A stretch of 64,000 bases of DNA from CAZGOM01 sp964542875 (GCA_964542875.1 CAZIWA010000004.1:1-64000), one strand, 5' to 3'. Positions 17,413 to 26,215 are shown, numbered from the stretch's first letter. The notes: a model not told the origin generated them from the sequence alone. Translations and numbers: made by a program.

Positions 17413-18765
17413 TTATTTCTTGGCGCCATCTTCCGCATGCGGAATCGGCTTGCCCTGCGGGTCCGGTTGGCTTGCATCCACATCCGCGGCCAGGCCTTCC
17501 ACCACCCGCCGGGTGCGCACATGCTCCAGCGCCTCAGCGGGCGCGTGTACATGGTCGATGGGCAGCCCCAGATGCTGCGATAAATAACTCTCCCACAGCC
17601 GGTGCGTCCGGATGATCTGGCTTGCCTGCGTGCGCCCTGCTTGCGTAAGCGTCAATCCGTCGGTGCTGTTGATCACCTGCCCACGCCCGATCAATCGGCG
17701 TTTGGCCAGGCTCAGTTTGAATCCGCTGATATGAAGCGCCTCGCGCAGCACCTCGTCACCCGCGCCGGTGCCCCGTGCTTCATGGACCCGGTAGAGAATG
17801 CCCAGCACGTCCTCTTCCAGGATGCGCATGCCCAGCGCCAGCCGTTTGGCATAGCCGATGGCCACGCCGTGGCTGGGGGAGAACACCACCGCCAGTCCAA
17901 GAATGACGCCCGAAACCAGCGCCATCATGCCTGAGGTATTGGTGTCGTGCAGCTCCAGCGCCGTGGGCAGCGTGACTGCGAAAAAGTGGCCCCCCGCTGC
18001 GGAGATGATTCCGATCACGCACGCCACCAGCAGCATCACCGGCAGCCGGTCCGTCAGCAGATGAGCCGCGGCCGCGGGCACGATCAGCATGGCCACCACC
18101 AGGATGGACCCCACGCTGTCGAAGCACGCCACCGTGGTCACCGCCACCAGCGTCATCAGCAGGTAATGCATCACCCACGCCGGGATGCCCAGCGTCGTCG
18201 CCAGCGCCGGATCGAAGGAGCTGATTTTCAATTCCTTGTAAAACACCAGCACGCACAGCAGGTTCACCACAAACACGCTGCTCAAAATCACCACCGACCG
18301 GGGTATTTCCCCGTCCCACTCGATGCCCAGCAGGGTGCGCGGCTCAAACAGCGCCAGCGTGTCGAAGTGCGTCATTTCCAGTGAGCCGTAGAGCACGCAG
18401 CTTGCGTCCAGGTCCGTCCCGTTGGCGGCCTGCACCACCAGCAGCAGCCCCAGCGCGAAAAGCCCGGTGAACACCACGCCCATGGAGGCGCTCTCATCCA
18501 CCTTGCCGGACTTGGCCACCCATTGCGTCATCACAGCCGTCAGCACGCCCACCACCGCGGCGCCGATGAACATCGGCAGCGTCGCCCGGCTCTGCGTCAC
18601 CATGAACGCCACCGCGATTCCCGGCAGCACGGCGTGGCTGATTGCGTCGCCCATCATGCTCATCTTCCGGAGCACCAGGAACGACCCCAAAAGCGCGCAC
18701 GACATCGCACACAGCGCCCCTGCAATCACGATCCACGTGTCCACCATCGTCCAGGTCCAGGTCAT
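17413..18765 (-). CDS. Zn/Mn ABC transporter permease fused to a DtxR-type domain (second permease)
   Basis: A 450-residue fusion. Residues about 1-285 are an ABC-3 (ZnuB/MntB/TroCD) permease with eight or so spans and the typical LRKMSMMGDAISHAVLPGIAVAF and VGSILVVAMLIVPAAAA segments. Residues about 300-440 form a winged-helix plus DtxR/MntR dimerisation domain: RTHRLWESYL, HAPAEALEHV and PDPQGKPIP match the regulator's metal-binding core, with the His, Glu, Glu-His ligand pattern kept. The fused domain may sense cytosolic metal and gate transport. Such fusions are known in planctomycetes and Bacteroidetes; the mechanism is inference. ATG at 18765 overlaps the previous gene's TGA by four bases, indicating translational coupling. 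It is last in the operon. Confidence 0.9.
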   Translation of the reverse strand: MTWTWTMVDTWIVIAGALCAMSCALLGSFLVLRKMSMMGDAISHAVLPGIAVAFMVTQSRATLPMFIGAAVVGVLTAVMTQWVAKSGKVDESASMGVVFTGLFALGLLLVVQAANGTDLDASCVLYGSLEMTHFDTLALFEPRTLLGIEWDGEIPRSVVILSSVFVVNLLCVLVFYKELKISSFDPALATTLGIPAWVMHYLLMTLVAVTTVACFDSVGSILVVAMLIVPAAAAHLLTDRLPVMLLVACVIGIISAAGGHFFAVTLPTALELHDTNTSGMMALVSGVILGLAVVFSPSHGVAIGYAKRLALGMRILEEDVLGILYRVHEARGTGAGDEVLREALHISGFKLSLAKRRLIGRGQVINSTDGLTLTQAGRTQASQIIRTHRLWESYLSQHLGLPIDHVHAPAEALEHVRTRRVVEGLAADVDASQPDPQGKPIPHAEDGAKK

Positions 18766-20129
18766 GCCGGCCCTCGCTTTGTCTTCTGGCCGTCGTTGCT
18801 CGCCAGCCCATGCGGGCTTGCCGGCACATGCCTGCCGGGCATTGCCGGGATCAGCGCTTCCAGCCGGGCCACCATCTCTTCGCCCAGCACATGCTCCACG
18901 GCGTGTGCGTCGCGATCCACATGGCTTGGCGCAATATCCGCGTGCGTAATCAGGTACATCTCCCACAGCCGATGGTTGCGCGTGTGCCTTCCCGCTTCCA
19001 CCAGGCCGGTGTTGCTTAGCTGCACAGTGCCGTCGGGGGTGGACGCCAGGGTTCCTTCGCTCAGCCCACGTTTGATCTGCCGGGCCAGTTCCGCGCTCGA
19101 CCACGATCGGCGCGATGCCAGCCTTTTCACCGGCACGCGTACGCCGGGCATATCCGGCGTCACCGGTCCGGGCGAAAGTTCCTCGGTCAGCTCAAACAGC
19201 GTGCGCAGAAACTGTTGCCTCGCGATGCGTGCGGTCAGCCGGTTGTGCCTGTAGATCCGGGCGATCACGCCCCGGTTGGGCGCAAGCATCATGGAGACGA
19301 TAAACAACCCGATGGCCACCAGCACGATCACCGCGCCTGAAGGCAGTTTCGGGTGCTGCGCGCTGATCATTGCGCCGATGACGCCGGAAGACAGCCCCAG
19401 CGTGCCGGAGATCAGCAGCATCACGTTGAGCCGGTCGGTCCAGAACCTCGCCGCCGCAGGCGGAATGATCAAAAGCGCGATCACCAGGATCAAGCCCACC
19501 GCCTGCAGGCCGATCACCACCACCAGGATCGTCAGCCCCATCAGTGCGGCGTCGATGAAGGTCACCGGCCACCCTTGGCTGCGCGCAAAGCCCGTGTCGA
19601 AACAGATCAGCCGGAACTCTTTATAGAACAGCAGGCAGATCGCGACGCACGCGCCGCCGGCCCCTGCGATCAGCCACGCATCCTGTGCCACCATCGATGC
19701 CGTTTTTCCGTAAATGAAGGACTCCAGCCCCGCGGCGTGCCCTTCCTTCATCTTTTGGATCCACCCCATCAGGCAGACGCCGGCGCCGAAAAACACGCTC
19801 AGCACAATGCCCAGCGATGCATCTTCCTTCAGTCTTGTGAGGTTTCTTAACAGCAGCACCACCAGCGCGCCCAGCACGCCCGTGACGGTCGCGCCAAGGA
19901 GCAGCCCCGGCAGCGATTTGCCCGAGTGCCCCATTGCCACCATCACCATGAACGCCAGGCCGATGCCCGGCAGCGTGGCGTGGCTCAGGGCGTCGGCCAT
20001 CAGCGCGCGTTTGCGCAGCAGCATGAAGCAGCCAACCACGCCTGAGGCCAGGCCCAGCGCGCTCACGCCTGCCAGCACCACCAGTGTGTTGTAGTTCTCC
20101 GCGGCCCAGTTTGTCAGGGCGTTGCTCAT
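18762..20129 (-). CDS. Zn/Mn ABC transporter permease fused to a DtxR-type domain (first permease)
   Basis: A 455-residue protein built like its downstream neighbour: an ABC-3 permease (LRKRALMADALSHATLPGIGLAFM, VGLILVIALLIIPPAAARFW) in residues about 1-285, then a soluble winged-helix and DtxR-like dimerisation region. In that tail RNHRLWEMYLI keeps the first His ligand and VEHV keeps Glu-His, but the first Glu of the AE-x-x-EH pattern is replaced by His (DRDAHAVEHV), so metal affinity may differ from the partner's. The two permeases probably form a heterodimer like TroC/TroD. The start overlaps the ATPase stop by four bases (ATGA) and the end overlaps the next permease start in the same way, so all three are translationally coupled. 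Confidence 0.9.
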   Translation of the reverse strand: MSNALTNWAAENYNTLVVLAGVSALGLASGVVGCFMLLRKRALMADALSHATLPGIGLAFMVMVAMGHSGKSLPGLLLGATVTGVLGALVVLLLRNLTRLKEDASLGIVLSVFFGAGVCLMGWIQKMKEGHAAGLESFIYGKTASMVAQDAWLIAGAGGACVAICLLFYKEFRLICFDTGFARSQGWPVTFIDAALMGLTILVVVIGLQAVGLILVIALLIIPPAAARFWTDRLNVMLLISGTLGLSSGVIGAMISAQHPKLPSGAVIVLVAIGLFIVSMMLAPNRGVIARIYRHNRLTARIARQQFLRTLFELTEELSPGPVTPDMPGVRVPVKRLASRRSWSSAELARQIKRGLSEGTLASTPDGTVQLSNTGLVEAGRHTRNHRLWEMYLITHADIAPSHVDRDAHAVEHVLGEEMVARLEALIPAMPGRHVPASPHGLASNDGQKTKRGPA

Positions 20130-20941
20130 CGCAGCCGGCCCCCCTGCAGGCGCAGGGCCTCTGCGGCCTCGTCCAGCAGCGTCAGTTTTCCGCCGTAGGT
20201 TTTCAGCAGGTTCTCCCGGGTGAACGTCGTCTCCGTGGGGCCGTGGGCCACCACGCGCATGTTCAGCAGGATCACGTAGTCGAAGTAGTCCGGCACGGTC
20301 TGCAGGTCGTGATGCACCACCAGCGTGGTTTTGCCTTGCTTCTGCAGGTCACGCAGGATGGCCACGATGGTTTTTTCCGTTCCCGCGTCCACTCCGGCAA
20401 ACGGTTCGTCCATGAAGTAGAGCCTGGCTTCCTGGGCCAGGGCCCGGGCCAGGAATACGCGTTGCTGCTGCCCGCCTGAAAGCTGGCTGATCTGCCTGTG
20501 CGCGTAGTCCGCCATGCCCACTCGGTCCAGCGCTTCCAGGCCGGCTTTTTTGTGCCCGCGCGTCACCGGCAGGCACCAGCCGATGAGCCCATAGCGCCCC
20601 ATCGTCACCACATCCAGCGCGCTGACGGGAAAGTCCCAGTCCACGCTCTCGCGTTGGGGCACGTACCCCACCACGGACCTGTTTTTCTTATACGGCCGGT
20701 CGTACACCGTCACCTGGCCCGAGGCCCTGGGCACCAGGTCCAGCACCGCTTTGATGAGCGTGCTTTTGCCCGCGCCGTTGGGCCCCAGCACGCCCACCAG
20801 CTTCCCTTCGGGGATGTCCAGGTCGATGTCCCACAGCACGGGCTTGTGCCCGTAGGCCACGGTCATGTCATGGATGGAAAGGGGAAGCCCTTTTGGGTGC
20901 TCTTCGCCTGTGGCTACGCTGGGTTTTTGGATCGCCGTCAT
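20126..20941 (-). CDS. Zn/Mn ABC transporter ATP-binding protein
   Basis: A 271-residue cytoplasmic ATPase of the ZnuC/MntA/TroB type that drives metal import. Walker A is GPNGAGKST, the Q-loop lies in VGYVPQRESVDWDFPVSALDVV, which is typical of Mn/Zn importers, the signature is LSGGQQQRVFLARAL, Walker B reads ARLYFMDEPFAGVD, and the switch His is in TLVVHHDLQTV. The start at 20941 has GAAAGA upstream. It is followed by the two permease-DtxR fusions with ATGA overlaps and preceded, after 113 bp containing a REP-like element, by the solute-binding protein gene on the same strand. Metal specificity (Zn versus Mn) is not decided by sequence; the binding protein suggests a TroA-like site. Confidence 0.95.
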   Translation of the reverse strand: MTAIQKPSVATGEEHPKGLPLSIHDMTVAYGHKPVLWDIDLDIPEGKLVGVLGPNGAGKSTLIKAVLDLVPRASGQVTVYDRPYKKNRSVVGYVPQRESVDWDFPVSALDVVTMGRYGLIGWCLPVTRGHKKAGLEALDRVGMADYAHRQISQLSGGQQQRVFLARALAQEARLYFMDEPFAGVDAGTEKTIVAILRDLQKQGKTTLVVHHDLQTVPDYFDYVILLNMRVVAHGPTETTFTRENLLKTYGGKLTLLDEAAEALRLQGGRLR

Positions 20942-20960
20942 GTCTGGGTCTTTCTCAAGC

Positions 20961-20998
20961 CCCCTCTCTTTTTTGAGAGAGGGGCGGGGTGAGGGTCG
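20961..20998. repeat. REP-like palindromic element, copy 2
   Basis: CCCCTCTC and GAGAGGGG flank a T-rich loop, followed by CGGGGTGAGGGTCG. It lies between the metal-binding protein gene and the ATPase gene of one operon, so it may act as an attenuating or mRNA-stabilising hairpin. The pattern matches the elements at 8343 and 33807. Confidence 0.75.
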
Positions 20999-21054
20999 TT
21001 GCGGTTGCCTTTGACGCCTCGGTCCCCCGAGCCTGCAAACCCCCGGATGGTGCT

Positions 21055-22065
21055 TTACTTCTTCTCTTGGAGCTTTCCGGCGAATCCTTTGGCCGGTGCG
21101 TCGCCGCCCAGCGCGTGGGCCACGATGGTCAGATTGTGGTCCAGCATGCCAAGGTAGGTGCCTTCGTAGGTGCCTTCCTCGCCCATCGCGTCGGAGTAGA
21201 GTTCCCCGCCGATGATCACTTCATGCCCGCGTGCCTTGGCGCCTTCGATCAGCGCCTTGATGTTCTTGGGCGAGACGCTGCTCTCCACGAACACGGCTTT
21301 GATCTTGCGTTTGACGATCGTATCCACCAGTTTGTTGATGTCGCTCAGCCCGGCTTCGGATTCCGTGGAGATGCCTTGAATGCCCATCACTTCCAGGTTG
21401 TATGCGCGCCCGAAGTAGTTGAATGCATCGTGTGAGGTAATCAGCACCCGGCTCTCTTTGGGAACCGTGGCCATCACCTTCTTGCCGTAGGCGTCCAGCG
21501 CGAGGATCTCTTCTTCGAGCTTTTGCGCATTGGCCTTATAAAGGGCCGCGTTGGCCGGGTCGAACTTGCCGAGCGCTTCCTGCACCGCTTGTGTCGCCTT
21601 GGCCCACGCCGCAAGGTCCATCCACACGTGCGGGTCGGGCGCGCCTTCTTGCCCTTCGGGGTGGATGATGTATTTCTCGTCGAGCTTTTCGGTGACGGCG
21701 ATGGTCGGCTTCTTTTGCCCTGTCTTCTCCAGCACTTCACCCATCTTTCCTTCCAGGTGGAGCCCGGAGTAGAACACGATCTGAGCATCCGCCAGCACGC
21801 GCACATCGCTGGTGGTGGGCTTGTAGAGGTGCGGGTCCACGCCGGTGCCCACGATGCCCGTCACTTTGGCTTTGTCGCCCGCGACGCGTTTCACCACGTC
21901 GGACACCATCGCCACGGTGGACGCCGCTTTGTAGGGGTAGCTCGTGGGCGGTTTGACCTGCTTTTGCTCGGACTTGCCCGAGTGGCCCTCGGCCGCCATC
22001 GCGGAGCCCGCCGCCATCAACCACGCAAAGCCCGCCATCAACACCAACATCCATACGCTGCGCAT
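21055..22065 (-). CDS. Zinc/manganese ABC transporter substrate-binding protein (TroA/ZnuA-like)
   Basis: A 336-residue exported binding protein of the cluster A-I family. A signal peptide (about residues 1-25, ending AMA) precedes a short His-poor linker. The four metal ligands are visible: His79 in VDPHLYKP, His146 in PDPHVWMD, His212 in TSHDAFNYF and Asp292 in LYSDAMGE. The three-His/one-Asp set and the SDAMG...GTYLGM stretch match TroA, which accepts Zn and Mn. GGAGG six bases before ATG sets the start at 22065; an upstream in-frame start lacks a ribosome binding site and would bury the signal peptide. It is the first gene of the leftward metal operon, divergent from the DtxR regulator, with a palindromic operator candidate 68 bp upstream. 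Confidence 0.93.
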   Translation of the reverse strand: MRSVWMLVLMAGFAWLMAAGSAMAAEGHSGKSEQKQVKPPTSYPYKAASTVAMVSDVVKRVAGDKAKVTGIVGTGVDPHLYKPTTSDVRVLADAQIVFYSGLHLEGKMGEVLEKTGQKKPTIAVTEKLDEKYIIHPEGQEGAPDPHVWMDLAAWAKATQAVQEALGKFDPANAALYKANAQKLEEEILALDAYGKKVMATVPKESRVLITSHDAFNYFGRAYNLEVMGIQGISTESEAGLSDINKLVDTIVKRKIKAVFVESSVSPKNIKALIEGAKARGHEVIIGGELYSDAMGEEGTYEGTYLGMLDHNLTIVAHALGGDAPAKGFAGKLQEKK

Positions 22066-22132
22066 GATCAACCTCCTCATGGATAGATTAAAGCCGCGCC
22101 GGAAAGCGCGATTCACGTCACCATAGTAATAG

Positions 22133-22148
22133 TTTAGGCATGCCTAAA
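22133..22148. promoter_or_regulatory. DtxR/MntR-type operator candidate
   Basis: TTTAGGCATGCCTAAA is a perfect 16-bp palindrome with the TTAGG..CCTAA architecture of DtxR-family operators. It sits in the 164-bp divergent region, 68 bp upstream of the binding-protein start and 82 bp upstream of the regulator start. It probably mediates metal-dependent repression of the transport operon and autoregulation. Confidence 0.75.
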
Positions 22149-22229
22149 AGTCAAGCCCGGGCTTTTTAACTCCTAACAATGGCGCGTATACTCTCATTCT
22201 CTGGCCCACCTTAAATCCTGAGACCCTCA

Positions 22230-22937
22230 TTGCCAGCAAACAACATCAGCCGTGAAGACTATTTAAAGCGCATCCTGCTCCACCAGCGCAAAACCAGCAG
22301 CGCCATGCCCATGGGTGATCTCGCCTTGGCCGTCGGCGTCACCGGCGCCAGCGCCACCGGCATGGTTAAAACCCTCGTCGGCCAGGGCTGGGTGGAGTAT
22401 GTTCCCCATAAGGGCGTTCGGCTTACCCCTTCGGGCCACGCCACCGCCGCGCAGGTATTGCGCAGGCACCGGCTCATCGAGCTTTTCCTCGTCAAAACCC
22501 TCAAAATCGACTGGGCCCAGGTTCACGAAGAAGCCGAAACCATCGAGCACGCCATCTCCGACAAGCTTCTGGCCAACATCGATGAATTCCTCGGCCATCC
22601 CCAGGCCGACCCGCACGGCGACCCCATCCCCAACGCCAAAGGCCAGTTCCCCGACTCAGACCTCAAGCCCGTCACCCTCTGCGCTCCCGGCCAGAACGCC
22701 ACCGTCAAACGCATCCTTGACCAATCCCCTGACTTCCTGAAATTCATCGACCATCTTGGCTTTAAGCCAGGCGGGCAGATCGCCGTCGTCCGGGCAGACC
22801 CTGCGGCGCAAGTCATCGTCGTGAAGTCCCAAACCGCCGGCGAAACCGCCCTGGCCCTCTCCGCCGCCGTCAACATCCTCGTCGACGATACGCCCGCCGG
22901 CGCTCAAAAACCGGCGCCCAGAAAACGCGCCAAGTGA
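22230..22937 (+). CDS. DtxR/MntR-family metal-dependent transcriptional regulator
   Basis: A 235-residue three-domain regulator. Residues about 5-65 are a winged helix (ISREDYLKRILLHQ, then MGDLALAVGVTGASATGMVKTLVGQGWV). Residues about 66-135 form the dimerisation and metal-binding domain with RRHRLIELFL, HEEAETIEHAIS (Glu, Glu-His ligands) and ADPHGDPIP. Residues about 140-215 are an SH3-like/FeoA-type domain. It should repress the divergent Zn/Mn transport operon when metal is plentiful, through the palindrome at 22133-22148. The start is a TTG at 22230; no ATG exists upstream of the helix-turn-helix, and the ribosome binding site is weak. The two permeases of the regulated transporter carry the same domain fused to their C termini. 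Confidence 0.9.
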   Translation: MPANNISREDYLKRILLHQRKTSSAMPMGDLALAVGVTGASATGMVKTLVGQGWVEYVPHKGVRLTPSGHATAAQVLRRHRLIELFLVKTLKIDWAQVHEEAETIEHAISDKLLANIDEFLGHPQADPHGDPIPNAKGQFPDSDLKPVTLCAPGQNATVKRILDQSPDFLKFIDHLGFKPGGQIAVVRADPAAQVIVVKSQTAGETALALSAAVNILVDDTPAGAQKPAPRKRAK

Positions 22938-22956
22938 TATCGGCGAAGGCGTGCAT

Positions 22957-23835
22957 TTAATTCATCGACTCATGCACCCGCCACGTGTTGCGCGACGAGT
23001 CCGTATACCAGTTTCCGTACAGCCCGGGGCTCGCGGAAGGCACCTGCGCGGTGTACGCCACGCCGGGGTCGCTGGCCCACTTCACATGCCCGTCGAACCA
23101 CAGCCGGTTGATGCCCGTGTACCCTGCCGACCCGCCGTGCGAGTAATACCGGTAGTCGTACAAAACGCTCCAGGGGTTGCGCACCGAGTCCACCACCGCC
23201 ACGTTGGCGTACAGCCCATCGATCCGATACGTGCCCTTGTTCAGAAAGGTTCCATTCATCCCGCCCAGTGACCGGTAGGAATAGCCGCTTCGAAAAGTCC
23301 AGGCCAGGTCGCCGGCGCTGGTCCACTGGATATTTTTCATGGTCGTGTCGGCAAAGCGTCCCACTCCGCTGCCCCAGTCGCCCGCGGAAACCGTGCCGTT
23401 GTACTTGCCCTTGAACTCTGCGGCGCACCACAACACCTTGCCCCCTGAACGGTTGTAAGGGATGAACTCCGTCGCCCAGATGAGCCCCAGCCCGGTCCAT
23501 GTGAAGGTGCCCGGTTTATCCATCCGGATCCCCGGGCCGGAAGGCTCTTTGGCGTACACCTCTGTTTCATCCACCTGCCTGAAGGGGCCGCGGGTGGACA
23601 GGCTGTCCGGGTTATGGGCGTTGCCCGGCACTTCGTTCCGGTAACTTGCGGCGTATGTCGCCAATGCGATCCCGATTTGCCTCTGGTTGGATTGGCAGCT
23701 CGCTTTGTATGCCTGTTCCCGTGCCCCGCTCAATGCCGGCAGCAGCACGCTCAGCAACACCGCGGTAATCGCAATCACCACCAGCATTTCGACGAGCGTG
23801 AAGCCGGGCTGACCGCGATTGGAACTCTTATCCAT
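22957..23835 (-). CDS. Type II/IV prepilin-like protein (N-methylation motif)
   Basis: A 292-residue protein with a short leader and a canonical prepilin peptidase site: QPG-FTLVEMLVVIAITAVLLSV, where Gly12 precedes the cleavage and Glu follows at +5. The hydrophobic helix continues as LLPALSGAREQAYKASC, the usual spine of planctomycete PulG/DUF1559-like pseudopilins. The C-terminal globular part is Gly/Tyr/Trp-rich and ends with WYTDSSRNTWRVHESMN. Membership of a pseudopilus or of the general planctomycete family of secreted G/H-domain proteins is inferred. The two PilT-type ATPases at the window start are the nearest plausible machinery. It stands alone on the minus strand and converges with the DtxR gene, 19 bp apart. 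Confidence 0.88.
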   Translation of the reverse strand: MDKSSNRGQPGFTLVEMLVVIAITAVLLSVLLPALSGAREQAYKASCQSNQRQIGIALATYAASYRNEVPGNAHNPDSLSTRGPFRQVDETEVYAKEPSGPGIRMDKPGTFTWTGLGLIWATEFIPYNRSGGKVLWCAAEFKGKYNGTVSAGDWGSGVGRFADTTMKNIQWTSAGDLAWTFRSGYSYRSLGGMNGTFLNKGTYRIDGLYANVAVVDSVRNPWSVLYDYRYYSHGGSAGYTGINRLWFDGHVKWASDPGVAYTAQVPSASPGLYGNWYTDSSRNTWRVHESMN

Positions 23836-23977
23836 GCTCTTTTCATCTCTCTAAAAATGCCGACGTGACAGCGGTGAGGGCAGTCGTTGAAAATAAATCA
23901 GTGGCTAAGCCACGGAACCGTTTATGTTATAACAATATCAAATTCCACCCCCTGCCGTCAAGGTATTTGTAAATGAC

Positions 23978-24004
23978 AACCGCCACGGAAAACCCGTGGC
24001 GGTT
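23978..24004. terminator. Hairpin downstream of the Gfo/Idh/MocA gene
   Basis: AACCGCCACGG (23978-23988) and CCGTGGCGGTT (23994-24004) pair perfectly around a 5-base loop. It lies just past the stop of the leftward oxidoreductase gene. The U-tract is poor in both directions, so termination efficiency is doubtful. Confidence 0.5.
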
Positions 24005-24028
24005 GCATTAAATCCATTCAATCAGCGC

Positions 24029-26080
24029 TTACCCCTCAACCGGCAGCAGCTTGGTCTTCTCGCCCTTGCGATCAGCCTTGGGGATCGCCAGCCGGGCATA
24101 CACGCCCCAGCCCGAGCCCTTGGCGGTGTCCTGCGCCAACATGAGTTCATTGATCCCCTTCTTAAGTTTCACCGGCACCTTGGCCCGGTCTGCGTGTGCG
24201 GGGTTGATCAACTCCGGGTCCAGATGGACCTGCTTGCCGTTGAGCCATGCGCGCACGCCGCCGTCGTATCCCAGCAGCAGGTCATACGTCCCAGCCTGGG
24301 CCGCGTGCACCTTAAACCCGATGAACACAATGCCGTCCTGCGATCCCACAAGCTGATGGATGTTCACAAAGCCTGGCGCATGCGCCTCACACATCCCGCG
24401 CATCCAGCCGGCCTTGTCTTTAAGGGCAACGGCCTTCGCACCCTTTAAGCCGTCTTTCGTCTTGGAGTGGATCTTGGACACCATGGGGTTCACCAGGAAA
24501 GGCGCGGTCCACTTGTCGCCCGCCTTGGGCGCGCCGCGCTTGGCGCTCAGTTTCGTTACGCTCTTCTTGAGCTTGGCGTACTCCCCTTTAAGCCGCTTGG
24601 CGTAGTCGTTTTTGCTGACGATGGGCGCATCCCCCACGGTGAGCAGTTCGCCCAGCACACGCGCCGCGGTGGAGTCGGGATACAAATCCACCATCACCTG
24701 CGCCTGCTTCTGCACCGTCTGCAGCGCTTCCAGCTGCGGCATGAATTTTTCCGCCAGCTTTAACGCCTCGTCGGGCTCCTGCAGGTCCGGCGCCACCAGG
24801 GACCAGTCTCTGTAGGCCCGGTACGTTCCCGTCAGCTTGATCAGGTCCTTCATGCACTGGGCGAACCCCAGGGTGATGGATTCATCCGCGCCTTTTGGGA
24901 ACAGCCCGTTTTTGTAGTCAAAGCGTACCTGGGCGAAATGGTCGTTCCGGTAGGCGTCGCGCTGCTTCTTGTCGCGCAGGTCGGGGATGTCCATCGGCTG
25001 CCCGTTGAGCGTGCCTGATTTGAACGCCAGGATGCCCTGCATGGTGCAGTCCGCAGCGCCGTAGACGTCAAACGGCCCGGGAATGCCTTCCAGGATGTGC
25101 CTGGCGAAGTAGTACATCACCCAGAAGTCTCCGCCCCCGTGCCCGGTCTTGGCGGCCAGTTCGCCCAGCTCATCCCACGTGGGAATCACCTTCAGTTTCG
25201 GCGACCGGCCCGACGCACCAAGCCGGACCGTGAAGTTCCAGTCATCCCCCTCAGCGGCCCCCAGCGTGCCCCAGATCCGCTGCTGATGCGTGTCGTTGGA
25301 CGTCGCGCCCATCAGGTTCCGCACCACCGATCCGTTGGACATATTGATCAGCGACGGCGTCGGTCCGCCCATGCCGTAGTTCTTGCCTTTCATGGGGTAC
25401 CCTGCCATCGTCACTTCGCTGGGCAGCGTGGTCACACGCGTGGGCCGCAGGCCGGTGATATACATCATCGGCCCCAGGGAGTGCGTGTTGTAATAGTGGA
25501 AGTTCAGCCAGCTTCGCCAGGAGTGCGCCTGGTTCCCGGGGATCACCGGCGAGCCGTCCCCATAGGTGTACGCCAGCGACCGGCATTCATGCACGTACTC
25601 GTACTCGGCGTATGCCAGCTCGCCAAACAAGCCTTCTTTCCACTTGCGCTGAAGCCACATGTTCGACCGGCTGTAAGGGTAGTTCTCCGCCATCTGGTAA
25701 ACCTTGCCGGACTTCTCCACCGCTTCCACCAGCTCCACGCCCTGGGCCATGGTGTGGAACGCCGTCACCTCTGAAAGCACATGCTTGCCGGCCTTGAGGC
25801 ACTTGACGGCATCGGGGCCGTGTTCCGGGCAGTACGTCGCCAGCAGCACGGCGTCGATGTCCTGAGCCAGAAACTTGTCGACGTCGTCGGTCACAAACGA
25901 GTCGGGGCTGTTTTTGCTGAAGTTCTCACGCAGGTGCTGGTTGAAGTCGCACCCGGCCACCACGTCGATGTTGAGTGCTTCGCACGTCTTGAAGAACGAC
26001 ATCCCGCGCCCCAGGCCCCAGATGCCCAGCTTGATGCGTTTGTCGGTCTTGAACACCTTGGAACTGCTGCTTTTTGCCAT
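24029..26080 (-). CDS. Gfo/Idh/MocA family oxidoreductase with C-terminal beta-sandwich
   Basis: A 683-residue protein. Residues about 17-140 form an NAD(P)-binding Rossmann fold (KLGIWGLGRGMSFF, then DAVLLATYCPEHGPDAVKCLKAGKHVLSEV, the typical K-H-V-L-E-like catalytic Lys segment). The middle part is the Gfo/Idh/MocA C-terminal sheet (ENYPYSRSNMWLQRKWKEGLFGELAYAEYEYVHE). Residues about 540-670 are an added beta-sandwich (FIGFKVHAAQAGTYDLLLGYDGGVRAWLNGKQ) resembling carbohydrate-binding or glycosidase jelly rolls. Oxidation or isomerisation of a sugar or inositol derivative is likely; the substrate is unknown. No signal peptide. It is divergent from a secreted protein at 26386, and the region between them carries a matching inverted pair of 17-bp sites. 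Confidence 0.88.
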   Translation of the reverse strand: MAKSSSSKVFKTDKRIKLGIWGLGRGMSFFKTCEALNIDVVAGCDFNQHLRENFSKNSPDSFVTDDVDKFLAQDIDAVLLATYCPEHGPDAVKCLKAGKHVLSEVTAFHTMAQGVELVEAVEKSGKVYQMAENYPYSRSNMWLQRKWKEGLFGELAYAEYEYVHECRSLAYTYGDGSPVIPGNQAHSWRSWLNFHYYNTHSLGPMMYITGLRPTRVTTLPSEVTMAGYPMKGKNYGMGGPTPSLINMSNGSVVRNLMGATSNDTHQQRIWGTLGAAEGDDWNFTVRLGASGRSPKLKVIPTWDELGELAAKTGHGGGDFWVMYYFARHILEGIPGPFDVYGAADCTMQGILAFKSGTLNGQPMDIPDLRDKKQRDAYRNDHFAQVRFDYKNGLFPKGADESITLGFAQCMKDLIKLTGTYRAYRDWSLVAPDLQEPDEALKLAEKFMPQLEALQTVQKQAQVMVDLYPDSTAARVLGELLTVGDAPIVSKNDYAKRLKGEYAKLKKSVTKLSAKRGAPKAGDKWTAPFLVNPMVSKIHSKTKDGLKGAKAVALKDKAGWMRGMCEAHAPGFVNIHQLVGSQDGIVFIGFKVHAAQAGTYDLLLGYDGGVRAWLNGKQVHLDPELINPAHADRAKVPVKLKKGINELMLAQDTAKGSGWGVYARLAIPKADRKGEKTKLLPVEG

Positions 26081-26198
26081 TTGGATGTTGCCTTGTTGAA
26101 GAGATCTTCATGGGAGAAGTGAATTTAAAAACCCGAGCGACTCTATCCCCCCCTCTTTGCGCTGCAAGCGTTTTTGTCTCTAAAACCGGTTTTTAATG

Positions 26199-26215
26199 TC
26201 ATATCAAGTGTTTTG
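26199..26215 (-). promoter_or_regulatory. Operator-like site, copy facing the oxidoreductase
   Basis: Read on the minus strand this is CAAAACACTTGATATGA. It matches the plus-strand site at 26285-26301 in 15 of 17 positions, and each copy points toward its own gene. Confidence 0.45.

Noticed and set aside
18941..18955. TAATCAGGTAC within the first permease gene as a further motif copy
   Set aside because: It shares only TAATCA and TAC and has the wrong spacing; it is ordinary coding sequence.
17413..19104. Longer form of the second permease starting about 110 codons upstream
   Set aside because: The added part is Arg/Gly/Ala-rich antisense-like sequence overlapping the previous gene. ATG 18765 with the ATGA overlap is clearly the start.
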